Below are positions 10,779 to 23,470 of a DNA stretch of 64,000 bases, one piece after another. The notes under the pieces are model-generated. The model ran no database searches. It was given only the letters and a program-made list of their open reading frames with translations, and was not told where the DNA came from. Source of the stretch: Ilex aquifolium (Eukaryota > Streptophyta > Magnoliopsida > Aquifoliales > Aquifoliaceae); the NCBI GenBank assembly GCA_951799425.1, contig OX637410.1, positions 744,001 through 808,000 of the forward strand, given 5' to 3'. The first letter of the stretch is position 1, and each line of letters starts with the position of its first letter. Made by a program: the position numbers and the translations under genes.

Positions 10779-12192
10779 ATGTCTGTTCATTCATCAGTAG
10801 GTTCTGTAAATCAGTCATCTCCTTCGTCTTCATCATCTTCATCTACACAAACATCATTTGAATTAAGTATGGCTCAAAACGTACCTAGGGAGCAAGATCC
10901 TAGAGAGCAAGAAGTAGTTCAAAATGTCCGACCTCTAAGAGAATATTTGCATCCTAAACGAACAAATGTTATGTCATGCTTTGTTTTTCCAACAGACGCT
11001 CCAAATATTAATATTAAGCCAGGGACAATATAGTTATTACCATAGTTCCATGGTTTGGAAACTAAACACCCATATATTCATATGAAATAATTTGAGGAAG
11101 TCTGTGGAACTCTGCAAGATAACTCTGAAATGACTCGATTAAATTTTTTTCCTTTTTCTTTGAAAGATAAAGCTAAACAATGGCTTAACTCTTTAAGAGT
11201 TAATTCTATTACAAATTGGCAAGCTTTGCAAACTGAATTTTTCAAAAAAAAAATTTCCTGTGCATCGTACCAATATATTAAGACGTCAAATAATGAATTT
11301 TTCTGTAAAAGAAAGGAAAACTTTTTATCAATGTTGGGAAAGATTTAAGGATCTTCTCTAAGCTTGTCCACATCATGCATTTGAAAACTGGACTTTAGTT
11401 GGTTTCTTTTATAATGCTCTTCCATCTGCAACGCGACAGTTTGTTGAAATGATGGCCCAAGGGGAGTTTATGAATAAAAACCCTGAAGTGGCATTTCAAT
11501 TTTTTGATACTATTTCTGAGAGTTCTAGATGTGGGACTCAACTTCTTCAAATATTGTTGAAACTAAGCCATCTACGTTCGAAAGAGAAAAATATGTGTTA
11601 AAAGAAGATGATGATTTAAGAGCTAAAATGACTAACTTATCTCGAAAAGTCCAAGCCTTAGAGATGAAAAAAATTAAGCAAGTGGCTATTGTTTCTTCTA
11701 CTGACCAAATATGTGAAATTTGTGCGTTGTCAGGACATCCTGCCGAAAAATGTCCAACTATACCCGCATTTAAAGAAGTTTTGATAGAACAATCTAAATG
11801 TTATTCCAACTTATACTAAACCTTATCCAAATCCATATTCTGATACCTACAATCTAGGATGGAGAAATCATACAAATTTTAGTTAGAAAAATACACAACC
11901 TACAAATCAAACACAAGGTCCACCACAACCACAGAATCAACAACAATATCAACCCTATCAACCTCCACATAGAAGAACTCTAGAAGATACTATAAATCAA
12001 TTTATTCAGAGTCAAATGAATTTTAATACTCAAACAACTCAAGCATTTAATGAGTTTAAAGCTCAAACTTCACAAAGTATTGAAGACATCAAGAGTCATC
12101 TAGCTAAGTTGACCCAGTCCTTGAGTACAACAGAGAAAGGAAAATTTCCATCTCAGCCTAAACCCCCATAAAGTCAAAGTCAAGCTAATATT
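10779..12192 (+). pseudogene. Element F gag, broken
   Basis: The ATG at 10779 opens a Ser-rich N-terminus. In-frame stops follow at 11031 and nearby, then the gag domain (RLNFFPFSLKDKAKQWLNSLR) at 11130. An A-run near 11246 shifts the frame: the conserved FFKKKFPVHRT reading moves to another frame. The 11529-11819 part carries the CCHC knuckle CEICALSGHPAEKC. A Gln/Pro-rich tail with stops runs to 12180. Function as in A; about 470 codons in all. Confidence 0.8.
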
Positions 12193-13320
12193 GTGTCCTC
12201 TGAACCTTCTCCAAGTCAAGTACAAGCAATCACAACACTGAGAAATGGTAAGGTGATTGACAAAACCATTAAACCTAAGATTTCTAAAAAAATATGTAAG
12301 TCAATTCCTGTAAATGAACCACTTGAACCTGAACCTTCAGCCGAAAAGCAACCAGAAATACAACATGAAGAACATCATCCATGTCCTATTCATTTAACTT
12401 TTCCTCAAAGGGTTAAAAATCCCTCATCTATAAAAGATCAGTCTAAAATTCTTGAGCTGTTTAAACAGGTAAAGATTAACATTCCTTTGTTGGATGCAAT
12501 TAAACAAGTTCCAGCCTATGCTAAGTTTTTGAAAGATCTTTGCACGGTAAAAATAAAAACTAATGTACCAAAGAAAGCATTTCTAACTGAACAAGTTAGT
12601 ACTATAATACAACATAACACTATTCTTAAATACAAAGATCCAGGTAGTCCTACAATCTCATGCATCATTGGAAAATTTTGAATTGAACAAGCTCTACTAG
12701 ATCTTGGAGCCAGTTGTAATTTAATGTCATATTCGGTGTATACACAATTAGGATTAAGTGAGTTGAAACCTACCAATGTTACACTACAATTAGTAGACCG
12801 ATCGATAAAAACTCCACGAGGAATTGTGGAGGATGTTATTGTCCAAGTTGATTAATTCTATTTCCCAGCAGATTTTATCGTTTTAGATACACAACCAATT
12901 TTTCATGCATCTGCATACATACCTGTTATTTTAGGTCGACCATTTCTAGCTACATCAAATGCGTTGATTAATTGTAGGAATTGAGTCATGAAACTTTCAT
13001 TTGGAAACATGACTTTGGAATTAAATATTTTTAATATTGCAAAACAACCTAGAGAAGAAGAAGAAGTGCATGAAGTAAATTGTGTTGAGTTATTAACTCA
13101 GAGTTTATTTGAAAATATTTTTCTGAAAAAAGACTCATATACAGTAGAATCTATACTTGATACTGAGTCTAAAAATATATCAGCATGGAATCCAAAATGT
13201 GAAAAATTGTTGCCTAACTCTGTAGAATCAATTGTCAAAGTTCTTAAACCAGAATTAAAACCTCTTCCAACTAACTTAAAATATGTCTTTTTAGAAGAAA
13301 ATGAAATATATCTAGTATAA
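12193..13320 (+). pseudogene. Element F protease region, broken
   Basis: The 12193-12681 frame includes the QAITTLRNGKVIDKT linker and the conserved KVKINIPLLDAIKQ stretch. After a TGA at 12679 the same frame continues with ALLDLGASCNLMSYSVYTQL (protease active site, DLGA), GIVEDVIVQVD, then a stop, then [19 protein letters not shown] and NMTLELNIFNIAKQP. It ends with the spacer towards RT. Confidence 0.8.
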
Positions 13321-14008
13321 TATCATCAAAATTATCTGGAATTCAAGAAGAAGAATCAACAAAAGTTTTGAAAGATCACCAAAGTGTTATTGGATGGACA
13401 ATAACAGATATAAAAAGTATAAGTCCACTTTTATGTACTCATTGTATCTATTTGGAAGAAGATGCTAAACCATCTCGTCAAATGCAAAGAAAATTGAATC
13501 CACACTTGAAAGAGGTAGTTCGTCCTGAAGTACTTAAACTATTAGATGCTAATATTATCTACCCTATATCTGATAGTAAATGGGTTAGTCCTACATAAGT
13601 AGTCCCTAAGAAGTTTGGTGTTACTGTAATAAAAAATCAAGAAAATGAATTAGTCCCTATGCGAACAGTCACTGGATGGCGTGTATGTATTGACTATTGA
13701 AAGCTAAATTTCCTCAACATAAAAGATCATTTCCCATTACCTTTTCTAGATCAAGTTTTAGAAAGAATAGCTGGTCATGCATATTATTGTTTTTTAGATG
13801 GATACTCTGGTTATAATCAAATTGAAATTGCAATCGACGATCAAGAAAAAACTACATTTACATGTCTTTTTGGTACTTTTGCTTATAAAAAGGATGTCTT
13901 TTGGATTATGTAATGTTCCAGCTACCTTTCAGCATTGCATGTTAAGTATATTTAGTGATATGGTGGAAAGGTATTTAGAAGTTTTTATGGACGATTTCTC
14001 AGTATATG
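13321..14008 (+). pseudogene. Element F RT, N-terminal part, cut by solo LTR G
   Basis: Blocks seen: VIGWTITDIKSISPLLCTH, KWVSPT followed by an in-frame TAA (13596), GWRVCIDY followed by a stop, FPLPFLDQVLERIAGH, DGYSGYNQIEIAIDDQEKTT, LCNVPATFQHCM and the catalytic VFMDDFSVY. Solo LTR G is inserted right after the FMDD motif at 14008/14009. RT resumes at 17655 after the ATATG duplication. Confidence 0.85.
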
Positions 14009-14781
14009 TGTGACACCTCAAAAACCGGGGGTCCTTTGTCAACCCGTTGATCACCCACTCAACCCGCGGAATACCCGTGGATACCATATAACTCGATATC
14101 ACACTATTATGCCCTATTTACCGGGATCCATAATTTAACAAAATTCGGGCAGAGTCTCCTTTGAATGGGGAGCTCTACCCAAAACACAACCTGTGCAATC
14201 ATACAATCACATGACCCATCCGAGGTCCAATATACAACATTTAATCACATGACCCATCTGAGGTCCAATATACATCAAACATAGTTAATACAAGTTCAAA
14301 TTACAATTCTTTTACATACATTACATGCTCAAAAACTAACTTTCTAAATGTTTTACAAAAATGGATTAAAAGCCACAAGTCGGCTTTTCTTCATTCTTGA
14401 GGCCCCAAATACGAGCCGTCTACTGGTGTATAACCCGTACCTGAAATATTTTCCCATAAAGGGTGAGCCACGCATAACAGGGTATCTCCTAAATAGGCCA
14501 CTCCCCAACCTAAGTGCATATGAAATGTTCACATGCAACATTCAACAAACTTCAAAGTATTCCAATGAAGAATATGCAATTCAATGTTGGCAATCACCAT
14601 GCCATGTAATGAAATGAGGTGAGACTCATTCATGCACTTCAACCCGAGCCCTCCTCGGCTCCCACAACACAATACAATGCCAATGTGTATAAATCTGTCA
14701 TTTATGTTGCACATCAAATGACTATTATAAATCTCAAACTTTCTTGGGGTGGGTATTCATGGACTTACACCAAGGGTCACC

Positions 14782-16127
14782 TGATGAGTGGGTTTTATAC
14801 TTACGAATTGAGTACTTTCGGCTTGAGGAATTTGCAAGTTTTCAATTATTTTATGTTCTTTTTTATTTGTTTTGTGTGTTTTGATGTTATTTGGTAGGAA
14901 TCATCATTTGGAAGCAAACAAGATCATTTGGAAGGAAACAAGGTCAATTTGGAGCTTAAATGTTGGATTTTTAAAGGCTAAGCAACAAGGAAGGCTTTAG
15001 GCTTACAAGGGGGTAGCGCAGTTCCAGTGCCTTTTCAGCACAGGGGCGCCCACATACTGCCCATTCAGCGCTGATCCAGCGCCTTTCCAGCGCAGCTGCG
15101 CTTGTGTTGGCTCTGGACGCGAATTCTGACTTGTTTTTTACCCGAAATTGGACTCTAATGCTACATATATGCTAGGGTTTGAGTTGGAAAGGGAGAGACT
15201 AATCTTGGGGGCTGAAAACAAAAGAAGACGACCAAGGATTGATAGAAAATTGAAGGCAAGAATCGAAGGAGACGACGCGAAAAAAATCGGACTTGAAGGC
15301 TAGAGAGGAGTTGAAGATTGCAACTAAGTTTTCATTATTTTCTCTTACTTTTACTTCTTGATTTTCTGAGATGTTGTTTAATTTGAGAAGGATGTTTTTC
15401 AATTACATTATAAACTAAATTTTTATTAAGATTGCAACAGAACCTAATGTCTAGTTAAATTGATCTACTCTCGATTCTAGTTTTATTGATCATACATGAG
15501 TTGTTTGTCATATTTTGTGCTTAATATATAATTGTGTGGCCAACAATTAATTTGATAACCTAGATGAAATTGGGAGATGAATTTTAGGTTTAGATCGGAA
15601 TATGATGACATGCGTCTAGTTCATTCTTCTTCGGATTGAATAGCTGGGTTTGTGTATAGGATAGGAATATATCTATATGTCGTGTGTAACTTTTATGAGA
15701 GTTTGAACTTAATGAATCTATTCCAACTTATTTTGTATAGGAATATAGCAATTTAATTGGGAGAGATATGCTTATCTAACTATCGGAAGAGGTTTGATAA
15801 ATAATTTTGAAATCTCAGTTAACAACTTATTTTGATTAATTAACTGGAAAGAGAGTGGAAAAATTTATACGAAGCATTAGGGGAAGTTGTAATCTTAAAT
15901 TCTTTAATCCGTTAAATTCAATCCTTGATTATTAAGTTTAGATTTAGTTTTAAATTACTGAATTCATAGTGATTGCAATTGTTTAAATAAAATTGAATTG
16001 ATATAAAGTTAGTACTTGGAAGTTATTAGCAATAATTCTCCGTGGGAACGATACTCTACTTATCACTTTATTACTTGTTGATCGTGTATAATTGCACGTA
16101 AATTGTCAATATCAAATTCAGACAACA
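14782..16127 (+). mobile_element. Solo LTR K, inserted in G (possibly Tat/Ogre-type)
   Basis: 1,346 bp starting TGATGAGTGGGTTTTATAC and ending AGACAACA. It interrupts the G repeat units that contain the ATTCATGGACTTACACCAAGGG motif. The flanks TCACC (14777-14781) and TTACC (16128-16132) make a 5-bp duplication with one transition. The TGATGAG start and the AATTGCACG end region recall Tat/Ogre LTRs, but no coding region is present to prove the family. Confidence 0.65.
15014..15172 (+). promoter_or_regulatory. K LTR GCGC palindrome cassette plus TATA
   Basis: A cluster of AGCGC/GCGC palindromes (AGCGCT, GCGCAGCTGCGC, CAGCGCC) in 15014-15115 ends ~47 bp upstream of TACATATATGC (15162-15172). 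The layout is the same as in E and F, with a different palindrome. Confidence 0.5.
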
Positions 16128-17036
16128 TTACCCAACCCACACAGAATTCATGAGCTTCCACCAAGGGTTCCGCGTACACCCACACACTTTTTGGGCTGAA
16201 CGAAGGGAGTGCATATCCCAACCACCGGGTCTTGCACCCGAGGGAATTTTCTAGCCCTTCTTGCTAACCCCGACCCGATTTTCAATTGCAAACCATGTGA
16301 CTCAGTCGAACCTCAGCCAAACTATCTTGAGCCCATGAATATTCACCAATAGTGGTGTTTGATCAACTATGCACACACACCCACACTCATGTCTCATGCC
16401 CATGAATGCGTTGCCTCCGTGAAAATGCAATATAATGTGTAATTGCAACACCAATATCATGTCCAATATGTACGAGTGTCATATGAACAATTTAAGCACA
16501 TATCTACATATTCCATGGCAATTTATATCAAAAGCATATAATTGCCATATTTTATCACAATGTCAATATATCAACAAACATATGTCAACATATCAACAAC
16601 AATGCCCAAACATGTTATCACATAATCTCATGCAATTAACACACTTTATTTCACATAGGCATTTTATCGAACACCTTGAAGGCACCAAATCATGTAATCA
16701 CATAAAATGCCCAAATTCATCACATAACTCAAAAAAAATCAGATTAAGTGATTTCCACATATCCAATTATCAAAACATCCAAGAAATCACAAACTAGCAA
16801 TTTATAACTTCCAATTTATACTAGAATTGAATCTACCCATTTCCATTAAATGAACTACAATAGGCAAGTGTTAAAACACACATAACAGCCCACCCATTCC
16901 ATATATTCATCATAGGTTGAAAATAAACCTAGTTAGGATGAAAACCCTACCTCTCAAAGCGTAAAACAACCGTAGAAGGCTCCAAGAACACTACCCAAGC
17001 TCTAAGCCAAACTTTTCCCAAAATTCCGTCTTTGAA

Positions 17037-17100
17037 TCTTCGGTGAAATCCTTCTTTTTTGGTATGGTTGCGTAGCCCTCGTCGCGTAGATCGACTTTAA
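17037..17100 (-). promoter_or_regulatory. G LTR leader block shared with chromovirus LTRs
   Basis: On the minus strand it reads GATCTACGCGACGAGGGCTACGC-like sequence, then TACCAAAAA and TTTCACCGAAG. It lies ~160 nt downstream of the TATA box, as in D and C. The block is open in two frames, one containing YATRAT and YQK, the other RDEGYA and PK. Confidence 0.55.
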
Positions 17101-17654
17101 TACTTGGCCCGAAGTATTCCGACCGGCGGAACTCCGTAGATCTGAGAAAGAAGTCTTGAAATTTCTCTTTTTCCTCTCTTCCTCTTCCAATGTTAAAACC
17201 CAGAAAACCCACTGGAATGCAGCAGAGATTTATGTCTCAAAATCAGATTTTTTGTTCCTATTTATACCTTTTAATGATTGGTCCACGTCGCGTCACACGT
17301 TCCCTATTCTCGGGTCCGTTTTCGCTCCGAAACGATTAAATTTCGTCCCGATTTAAGTTCAAGATATTTTTATATGAACTTTATTTAAATTATAATAAAA
17401 TTTCAGAAATTTTATTTTGGGGGCGTTTTTGAGGTCACTCGATATTCCGTCTCCTCGAAAAACGTGAAAAATCCAACTATCTCGGAATTCGACGAAAATT
17501 GTCTGGATAACTAGATTTCGCGAGACGAATCCAATGGTGAGGTTCCTTTCGTCATCCGAGCTGTAGAGAAATAAGGGTTTTCAACTCGCACCGAAGTGGT
17601 AAATTACTGTTTTGCCCTTCTTAATAAAAAGTTTAAATTTTTCTAGGTTTTACA

Positions 17655-18480
17655 ATATGGTGATTCATTTCATTTATGTTTAGAAAATATTGAAAAAGTA
17701 CTTATTCGATGTGAATAAACAAACCTTGTTTTAAATTGGAAAAAAATTTATTTCATGGTAACATACGGTATTGTTTTAGGTCATGTAGTCTCCGAAAAAG
17801 GAATTTAAGTGGATAAATCTAAAATTGATTTGATAGCTAATCTTCCTCCACCGAAAACTGTAAAATACATTCGTTCTTTTCTAGGTCATGTAGGATTTTA
17901 TAGAAGATTTATTAAAAATTTTAGTTTAATATCAAGACCAATATGTAATCTTCTATGTCACGATGTATTAGTTGAATGGAATGATGCATGTCAAGTAGCA
18001 TTTGATAAATTAAAGAACATGCTTATTTCTGCACCTATTAGGCAACCCCCTGATTGGTCTTTACCTTTTGAATTAATGTGTGATGCAAGTGATTATGCAT
18101 TAAAAGTTGTATTAAATCAAAGAAAATATAAGAAACCTTATGCTATTTACTATGCAAGCAAAACTCTAAATGATGCACAAATGAATTATTCTACTACAGA
18201 GAAAGAATTACTTGTTGTTGTGTTACATTAGATAAATTTCGTTCATATCTGGTTGAATCATCTATTGTTGTATTTAAACAGCTTTAAAATATTTACTTAC
18301 TAAGAAAGATGCTAAACCACGTCTCCTACGTTGGATTTTGTTACTTCAAGAATTTGATCTTATCATTAAGGATAAGAAAGGAGTTGAAAATGTGGTAGCA
18401 TATCACTTGTCAAGGCTAAATTATGATATAAAGGAAGAACCAATTCCAATTAGATAAACTTTTTCAGATGAACAACTTTT
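17655..18480 (+). pseudogene. Element F RT C-terminus and RNase H, broken
   Basis: After the G insertion the reading continues with a degraded CLENIEKVL…NLVLNWK region, GIVLGHVVSEKGI, a stop, then the 17809-18231 frame with [16 protein letters not shown] and the RNase H start [21 protein letters not shown] and STTEKELLVVV. A frameshift follows at 18231, then [16 protein letters not shown] in another frame. RNase H would remove template RNA during cDNA synthesis. Confidence 0.8.
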
Positions 18481-19127
18481 TGCAATAGCAGAAGTACCAT
18501 GGTATGCAGATACAGCCAATTATTTAGCAACTGATACTATACCTTCTCATTATTCCTGGACTGATAGAAATAAGTTTCTAAGTGAGGTACGTAATTTTTT
18601 CTGGGAATATCCTTATTTGTTTAAATACTGTAAAGATCAGATAATAAGACGTTGTGTACCTAATCATGAAATAGGTCAGGTAATTCAGTTTTGTCACTCT
18701 GAAGCTTGCAGAGGCCATTTTGCTTCAAAGAAAACCGCTGCTAAAATTTTGTAGTGTGGATTTTATTGGCCAACTTTTTTTAAAGACATACGTATCTTTT
18801 GTTTAAATTATTACAGATGTCAAAGAATGAGGAATATTTCAAAAAGAAATATGATGCCTTTAAACCCTATTTTAACTGTTAAAATTTTCGATTGTTGGGA
18901 CATCGATTTTATGGGACCATTTCCCCAATCCTTTGGATATTTGTACATTTTTGTTGCAGTCGATTATGTCTCTAAATGGGTAGAGGCAATTCAGTGTAGA
19001 AAAATGATCACAAAACAATGGTCAAGTTTTTGAAAGAATATTTTGTCCAGATTTTGAATTCCTCGAACCATTATTAGTGATGGTGAATCACATTTTTGTA
19101 ATAAAATTTTTGAAAATCTTATGAAAA
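18481..19127 (+). pseudogene. Element F integrase, N-terminal part, cut by E
   Basis: Contains the zinc-binding region (FCHSEACRGHFASKK, then a degenerate CLNYYRC in which the second Cys of the usual C-x2-C is lost). The first catalytic Asp follows in [13 protein letters not shown] and the second near IISDGESHFCN. The frame changes at 19033. Solo LTR E is inserted at 19127/19128. Confidence 0.8.
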
Positions 19128-19644
19128 TGTAACACCCCGCATTTTTCTTTTATATATGTATATAGATATATAGTAAATAATTGTTGTAAAAAATGAGGAT
19201 GTGTGTAATGAGGTAAGAATGAACTATATAGATTGTAATAGTAAGAGAAATGCTAGAGATGCATATTGATTGAGAAGTTTGAGTTTCCAAGACATTTAAA
19301 CTTGGAAAGGGTGATTAGATGAATTTCTAAATATTTTTAGGTCAAAATAAGGTGTCCATTGAATCCGGAAGGTCGAACAACCTTGGGAGTGGTAATATGA
19401 GATGTATTGGAAATTAGGAAATATTCCGGAGTGAAAACACACTTAGAGAAAATTTGGGTAAAAAGGAGTTGGGACACCTTCTAGTATTTTGGTCATAACT
19501 TTTTATCCTTATATCCAATTGATCTGAAATTTGGACAATAGTAGTAGACATCTAGGGCTACAAAAGTGTATCTCACGAAAATTTTCCAAATCAATCTCTA
19601 AATAGGCCAAAACTTCACTGGAAGTTTCAGCAGAAATTGGGATG

Positions 19645-19820
19645 ACGTTCGAACGTGAATCGACGTTCGAACGTGAATAAACGTTCGAACGAAAGTGCGT
19701 TCCAGTACACTTTTTCTGATGGAAAAACCAAAGTACTGGGAGCAACAACCGTTCGAACGCCAATGACGAATTCTGAACTTCAGAATCGCGCACAGGAGGT
19801 CATTTCTTCCACTATAAATA
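19645..19820 (+). promoter_or_regulatory. E LTR palindrome cassette (ACGTTCGAACGT) plus TATA
   Basis: Perfect ACGTTCGAACGT at 19645-19656 and 19663-19674, then ACGTTCGAACG at 19681 and CCGTTCGAACG at about 19749. TATAAATA (19813-19820) lies ~53 bp after the last copy. A sharp AAG|GTAGGGGTTTTC motif near 19975 could be a 5' splice site of the transcript. Confidence 0.65.
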
Positions 19821-20752
19821 CATAAGGATGCCTCTCTTTGCCTCTTTTCAACATTTCTAACCCTAGGAAGACTTAGAGAGGAGGAAAGAAGGGGAAAACA
19901 CAAGATCAAAGGATGAATTGCACCTTGAAGAGGATCAAAATCTCAAGTTCTTCAAGAACTCTAAGGAAGAAGAAGGTAGGGGTTTTCTTCCATTCTCTTA
20001 CATTGAGGCTAGGTTTATTTATATGTATCTTTTCACTCTAAATGTTATATGTATGCTATCCAATCCTTAATTCTTGCTATTCTTGCAATTGATGCCATGT
20101 GGAAAATATTGTGATTGTTGGGTAACCCTTGAATCTCCTTGATTCTTGCCAAACCCTAGTCTTCAAGGGAGATGTGTTTTTCTCTTGACTTCTCCTTTGT
20201 TATAGATTTCAATATATGATTGTTCCTTTCTCTTGACTTCTAAGCTTGATATTCAATACTTGATATTCTTTATCCTTGGTTCCAAGACTTGAGTTTTCTT
20301 TTGGTCTTGATCTCTAAGCTTCATAATCATTTGTTCATGATTTCACACCTTGATAGTCCTTTGTTATTTATTGACATACATGATTGTTCCGTTAAATCTT
20401 AATTCCTCCTTTGTCCGTGATGTTCAAGCTTGGTGCGCCTTTATTCTTTATACTCCAAGCTTAATATTCATTTGTAAAGATTCCAAAGTCTGATTACTTA
20501 TAGGTGCTTGATTTCAAAACTTTAGTGTTTCAGATTGAACAACAAAAATGGTATTTAGGATGATCTCTTGTACATTTTCTTATATTGCTCTTTGTACAAC
20601 TACCTGAGAAAATTGGAGGTTTTTGAGAATATTTTGGTTTCCTCATTTGTATGGTTGTTGTGAGGGACTTGGATTGCCTTCGAGAGATGTCGTAGAGTGT
20701 TAGAGGTTTGTCTATCCCAGTGGAGGTGATGGTTTCCTAACACTTGTAGTGG

Positions 20753-21585
20753 TGTGACGCCCCAAAATCCGGGGGTCTTTTATTACCCGTTGACGACCCG
20801 TCAACCCGCAGAAATACCCGTGGATGTCGCTTAACCCGACACCACGTCGTTAACATTCCCCAAAGTCGGAATTATTGTCCATAGTTGTGATCTATGTTTC
20901 TTTAATCATTTAATTCAATCAAAGTCCAATGTACCCTAATCTACCTCAATTTTGGTCCATTTGTATCATTGGAACTAAAGAAAACAAGGTCCAAATGCTT
21001 GGTGAAATAATTTCAAATTTCCAGATTTTTGGACTAACTACCGGTAGTTGTTTATTGACTACCGGTAGCTGGAACCTTCTGGACTAACGACTACCCGTTG
21101 ACTACCAGTAGCTGTGACCTTTTGGTCTACGACTACCTGTTGACTACCGGTAGCTGTACCCTACTGGTACACGACTACCTGTTGACTACCGGTAGTCAAA
21201 GGCAGTCGTAGACCAAAAGGTCACAGCTACCGGTAGTCAACGGGTAGTCGTTGGTCCAGAAGGTTCCAGCTACCGGTAGTCAATAAACAGCTACCGGTAG
21301 TTAGTCCAAAAATCTGGAAATTTGAAATTATTTCACCAAGCATTTGGACCTTGTTTTCTTTAGTTCCAATGACACAAATGGACCAAAATTGAGGTAGATT
21401 AGGGTACATTGGACCTTGATTGAATTAAATGATTAAAGAAACATAGATCACAACTATGGACAATAATTCTGACTTTGGGGAATGTTAACGACGTGGTGTC
21501 GGGTTAAGCGACATCCACGGGTATTTCTGCGGGTTGACGGGTCGTCAACGGGTAATAAAAGACCCCCGGATTTTGGGGCGTCACA
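20753..21585 (+). repeat. D 5' LTR: large palindrome of the LTR terminus
   Basis: The left arm (20753-21134) is the reverse complement of the right arm (21204-21585), with a few mismatches; the loop is ~69 bp. The right arm and the extended left arm both correspond to the last ~380-450 bp of the D 3' LTR (25441-25894). Both outer ends are therefore LTR 3' termini (TGTGACGCCCC and GGGGCGTCACA). The normal LTR start TGTAAAACCC is absent. The inner junction near 21203-21206 shows AGT microhomology. Confidence 0.85.
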
Positions 21586-21588
21586 GTT

Positions 21589-21600
21589 TGGTATCAGAGC
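21589..21600 (+). promoter_or_regulatory. D primer binding site (initiator tRNA-Met)
   Basis: TGGTATCAGAGC, 3 bases after the LTR end. This is the standard initiator tRNA-Met complement of chromovirus and copia elements. Confidence 0.85.
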
Positions 21601-22700
21601 ATAGGTATACGATTACCTAAGGCTTGAGGGAAATGGGTTTACACCATTGCATTCCATGTGCATTCATGTTATGTGTTTTATTTGTTACATGATTATGTGC
21701 TACATGATTATGTGTTATGTGTAAATTGTATACATGGTAAAATGTATATGAAAAAGAGGAACACTAGGGTTAGAAAACATAACCTTGGGAGTTCGAAAAA
21801 GGATGAACGGGATAGTTCATGGGTTAAATGTCTACTAGTGAGACGGTGATGGAATTCTCCTTGTTTTGAACTTGGTCCCTACATTGGGATATTAAGTTAT
21901 TGTCCTATGACAATTTAACTTGAGTAAGGGAATGGGCTCAGAGATTGTAATCTTGGAAGAGCCATTGTTTGTGAGTTCTCCCCTAGGAGCTAGGGTGAGT
22001 ACTAAATGGGTATGTCGGGAATGTGAGCTAGGATTCTTGGGGATTCTACTCCACGGACATGTTAGAATTTGATGTCATCCTTGGGATGGACGGATTGACG
22101 GCACACTGAGTCGTCAGTGATTCTGATCGTCAGCGGGTCACTGTTTACACCTCGGAGTGTGTATGTTTTAAGTTTTAGGAGAAACGCATGACGTTTTACC
22201 TCAAATAAAGTATGAATTCCGTTGGTACGGACAGTTCATGGGTTAGCTAGCAAGCTTTACCCTAGAGAACGAGGTGAGACAGAGATTTGGTCCACCTCAG
22301 ATGTTTATGAGTTTACGAATGTTTGCCTCCATGTAGGGATGTAGACTTCAGTGTTGAGTTACACCCCGGTATGTTGTCTACTCTATGGCTCCTCATAGAA
22401 TGACACTGGTAGAGTTGTGAGAACTCTAGGTTGAATAAGGACTTCACTACCGAATGCCTCGCCTTGGGATATTTCGGTACTATTGTCAAATTACAAAGAA
22501 GGTTACTTTACCTCGTATTCTAGTAGTCCCGGAAATGGGACAGAGGTACACGGGATATGTGGTGCCTTTACGAACGAACTTGGTTGAGTTTAGAACCTAG
22601 TCCGGGAGAGAGACGGATACATGTGGGACAGTTTAGACTGTATTGTTGTGACATATGCATATGGTTGAATGTGCACGTGGGTGTGAATTTCGGGGACGAA
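21601..22700 (+). pseudogene. D internal remnant of chromovirus protease/RT
   Basis: No long open frame. Recognisable scraps are EFDVILGMDGL (protease C-terminal side, about 22066-22100), a REVDFSVELHPG-like linker (about 22340-22370) and a damaged RT N-terminus parallel to C 33350-33470 (MAPHRM, VEL, then a CLG/GYF scrap). From about 22530 the sequence jumps to the end of pol, matching the 150 bp before the C 3' LTR. Confidence 0.6.
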
Positions 22701-22701
22701 A

Positions 22702-22722
22702 TTCTTTTTAAGGGGGGAAGAA
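22702..22722 (+). promoter_or_regulatory. D polypurine tract
   Basis: TTTTTAAGGGGGGAAGAA directly before the TG of the 3' LTR; it matches the C tract at 36199-36218. It primes plus-strand DNA. Confidence 0.8.
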
Positions 22723-23275
22723 TGTAAAACCCGGGAAAATTTGAACTTTTTTCTGAAAAAGGGCAAAATGGTAATTCTCCACCCTTATGCGTATTTGAAA
22801 TAATCATGTTTTAGACCTCGGATGAGGAAACGGAGTGCGCCATTGGATTCGTAACGCGAAATCTAGTAATCACTAGAAATTTCGTCGAATTCCGAGATAG
22901 TCGGATTTTTGCACGTCGTTCGAGGCGACTGTGTGGCGAATGTAATTTTAAAGGTCCCCAATAATGGATTTTATAAAATTTCCTTATAATTGGATTAAAG
23001 TTCCAATAAAATTCATTTGGACTTAATCCGGGACTTAATGAATCATTTCGGGATGAAAAACGGACCCGGACGAGGGGGGGCATGTGGCGCGACGTGCACC
23101 GCGCATCGGGGTTATAAATATCCACAAATATCTGTGTTTTAGACACAAAAACCAGTGTGTTTACTGGTCTGGACGTTGGAGAGAAAAGAGAAGGAAACAA
23201 ATTCATCTCCAAGCTTCCCGCTCCGATTCCGAGAGTTCCGTCGGTCGGAATTCGTCGATTCAAAAGGCAAAGTTC

Positions 23276-23470
23276 ATCTACGCGACGAGGGCTACGCATG
23301 GGTACCAAAAACCACAAGTTTTACCGAAGGTGAACGGATGAGGGTATACGAAAATCAAGATTCGAGTTGTATTTTGTTGCTCGGATTCCGTTGAGCTATA
23401 AGGGAGAAGTGATCACGTCGACGAAGGCTACGCGTGGGTACCAAAAACAACGAATTTCACCGAAGGTGAA
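23276..23470 (+). promoter_or_regulatory. D LTR leader block, present twice
   Basis: First copy 23276-23330 (CGCGACGAGGGCTACGC, then GGTACCAAAAA, then CCGAAGG), ~155 nt after the TATA box; second copy 23416-23466. C and G have one copy at the same distance from TATA. Confidence 0.55.

Larger units (their letters stand above)
14009..17654 (-). mobile_element. Solo LTR G (Tekay/Del-like chromovirus LTR)
   Basis: On the minus strand it starts TGTAAAACCTAGAAAAATT and ends GAGGTGTCACA, like the LTRs of D and C. It is flanked by the exact duplication ATATG (14004-14008 and 17655-17659). Without K it is ~2.3 kb. A TATA box (TATAAATA, minus, about 17258-17266) is followed ~160 nt downstream by a block shared with D and C. 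No internal region, so a solo LTR. Confidence 0.9.

Noticed and set aside
20753..21585. A stand-alone foldback or MITE transposon with long inverted repeats
   Set aside because: The right arm equals the D 3' LTR end, a primer site follows at 21589, and the only target duplication (AGTGG) flanks the whole of D, not this segment.
22811..23317. 168-codon minus-strand ORF
   Set aside because: Antisense to the D LTR promoter and leader; it has no recognisable domain and is not open in G or C.
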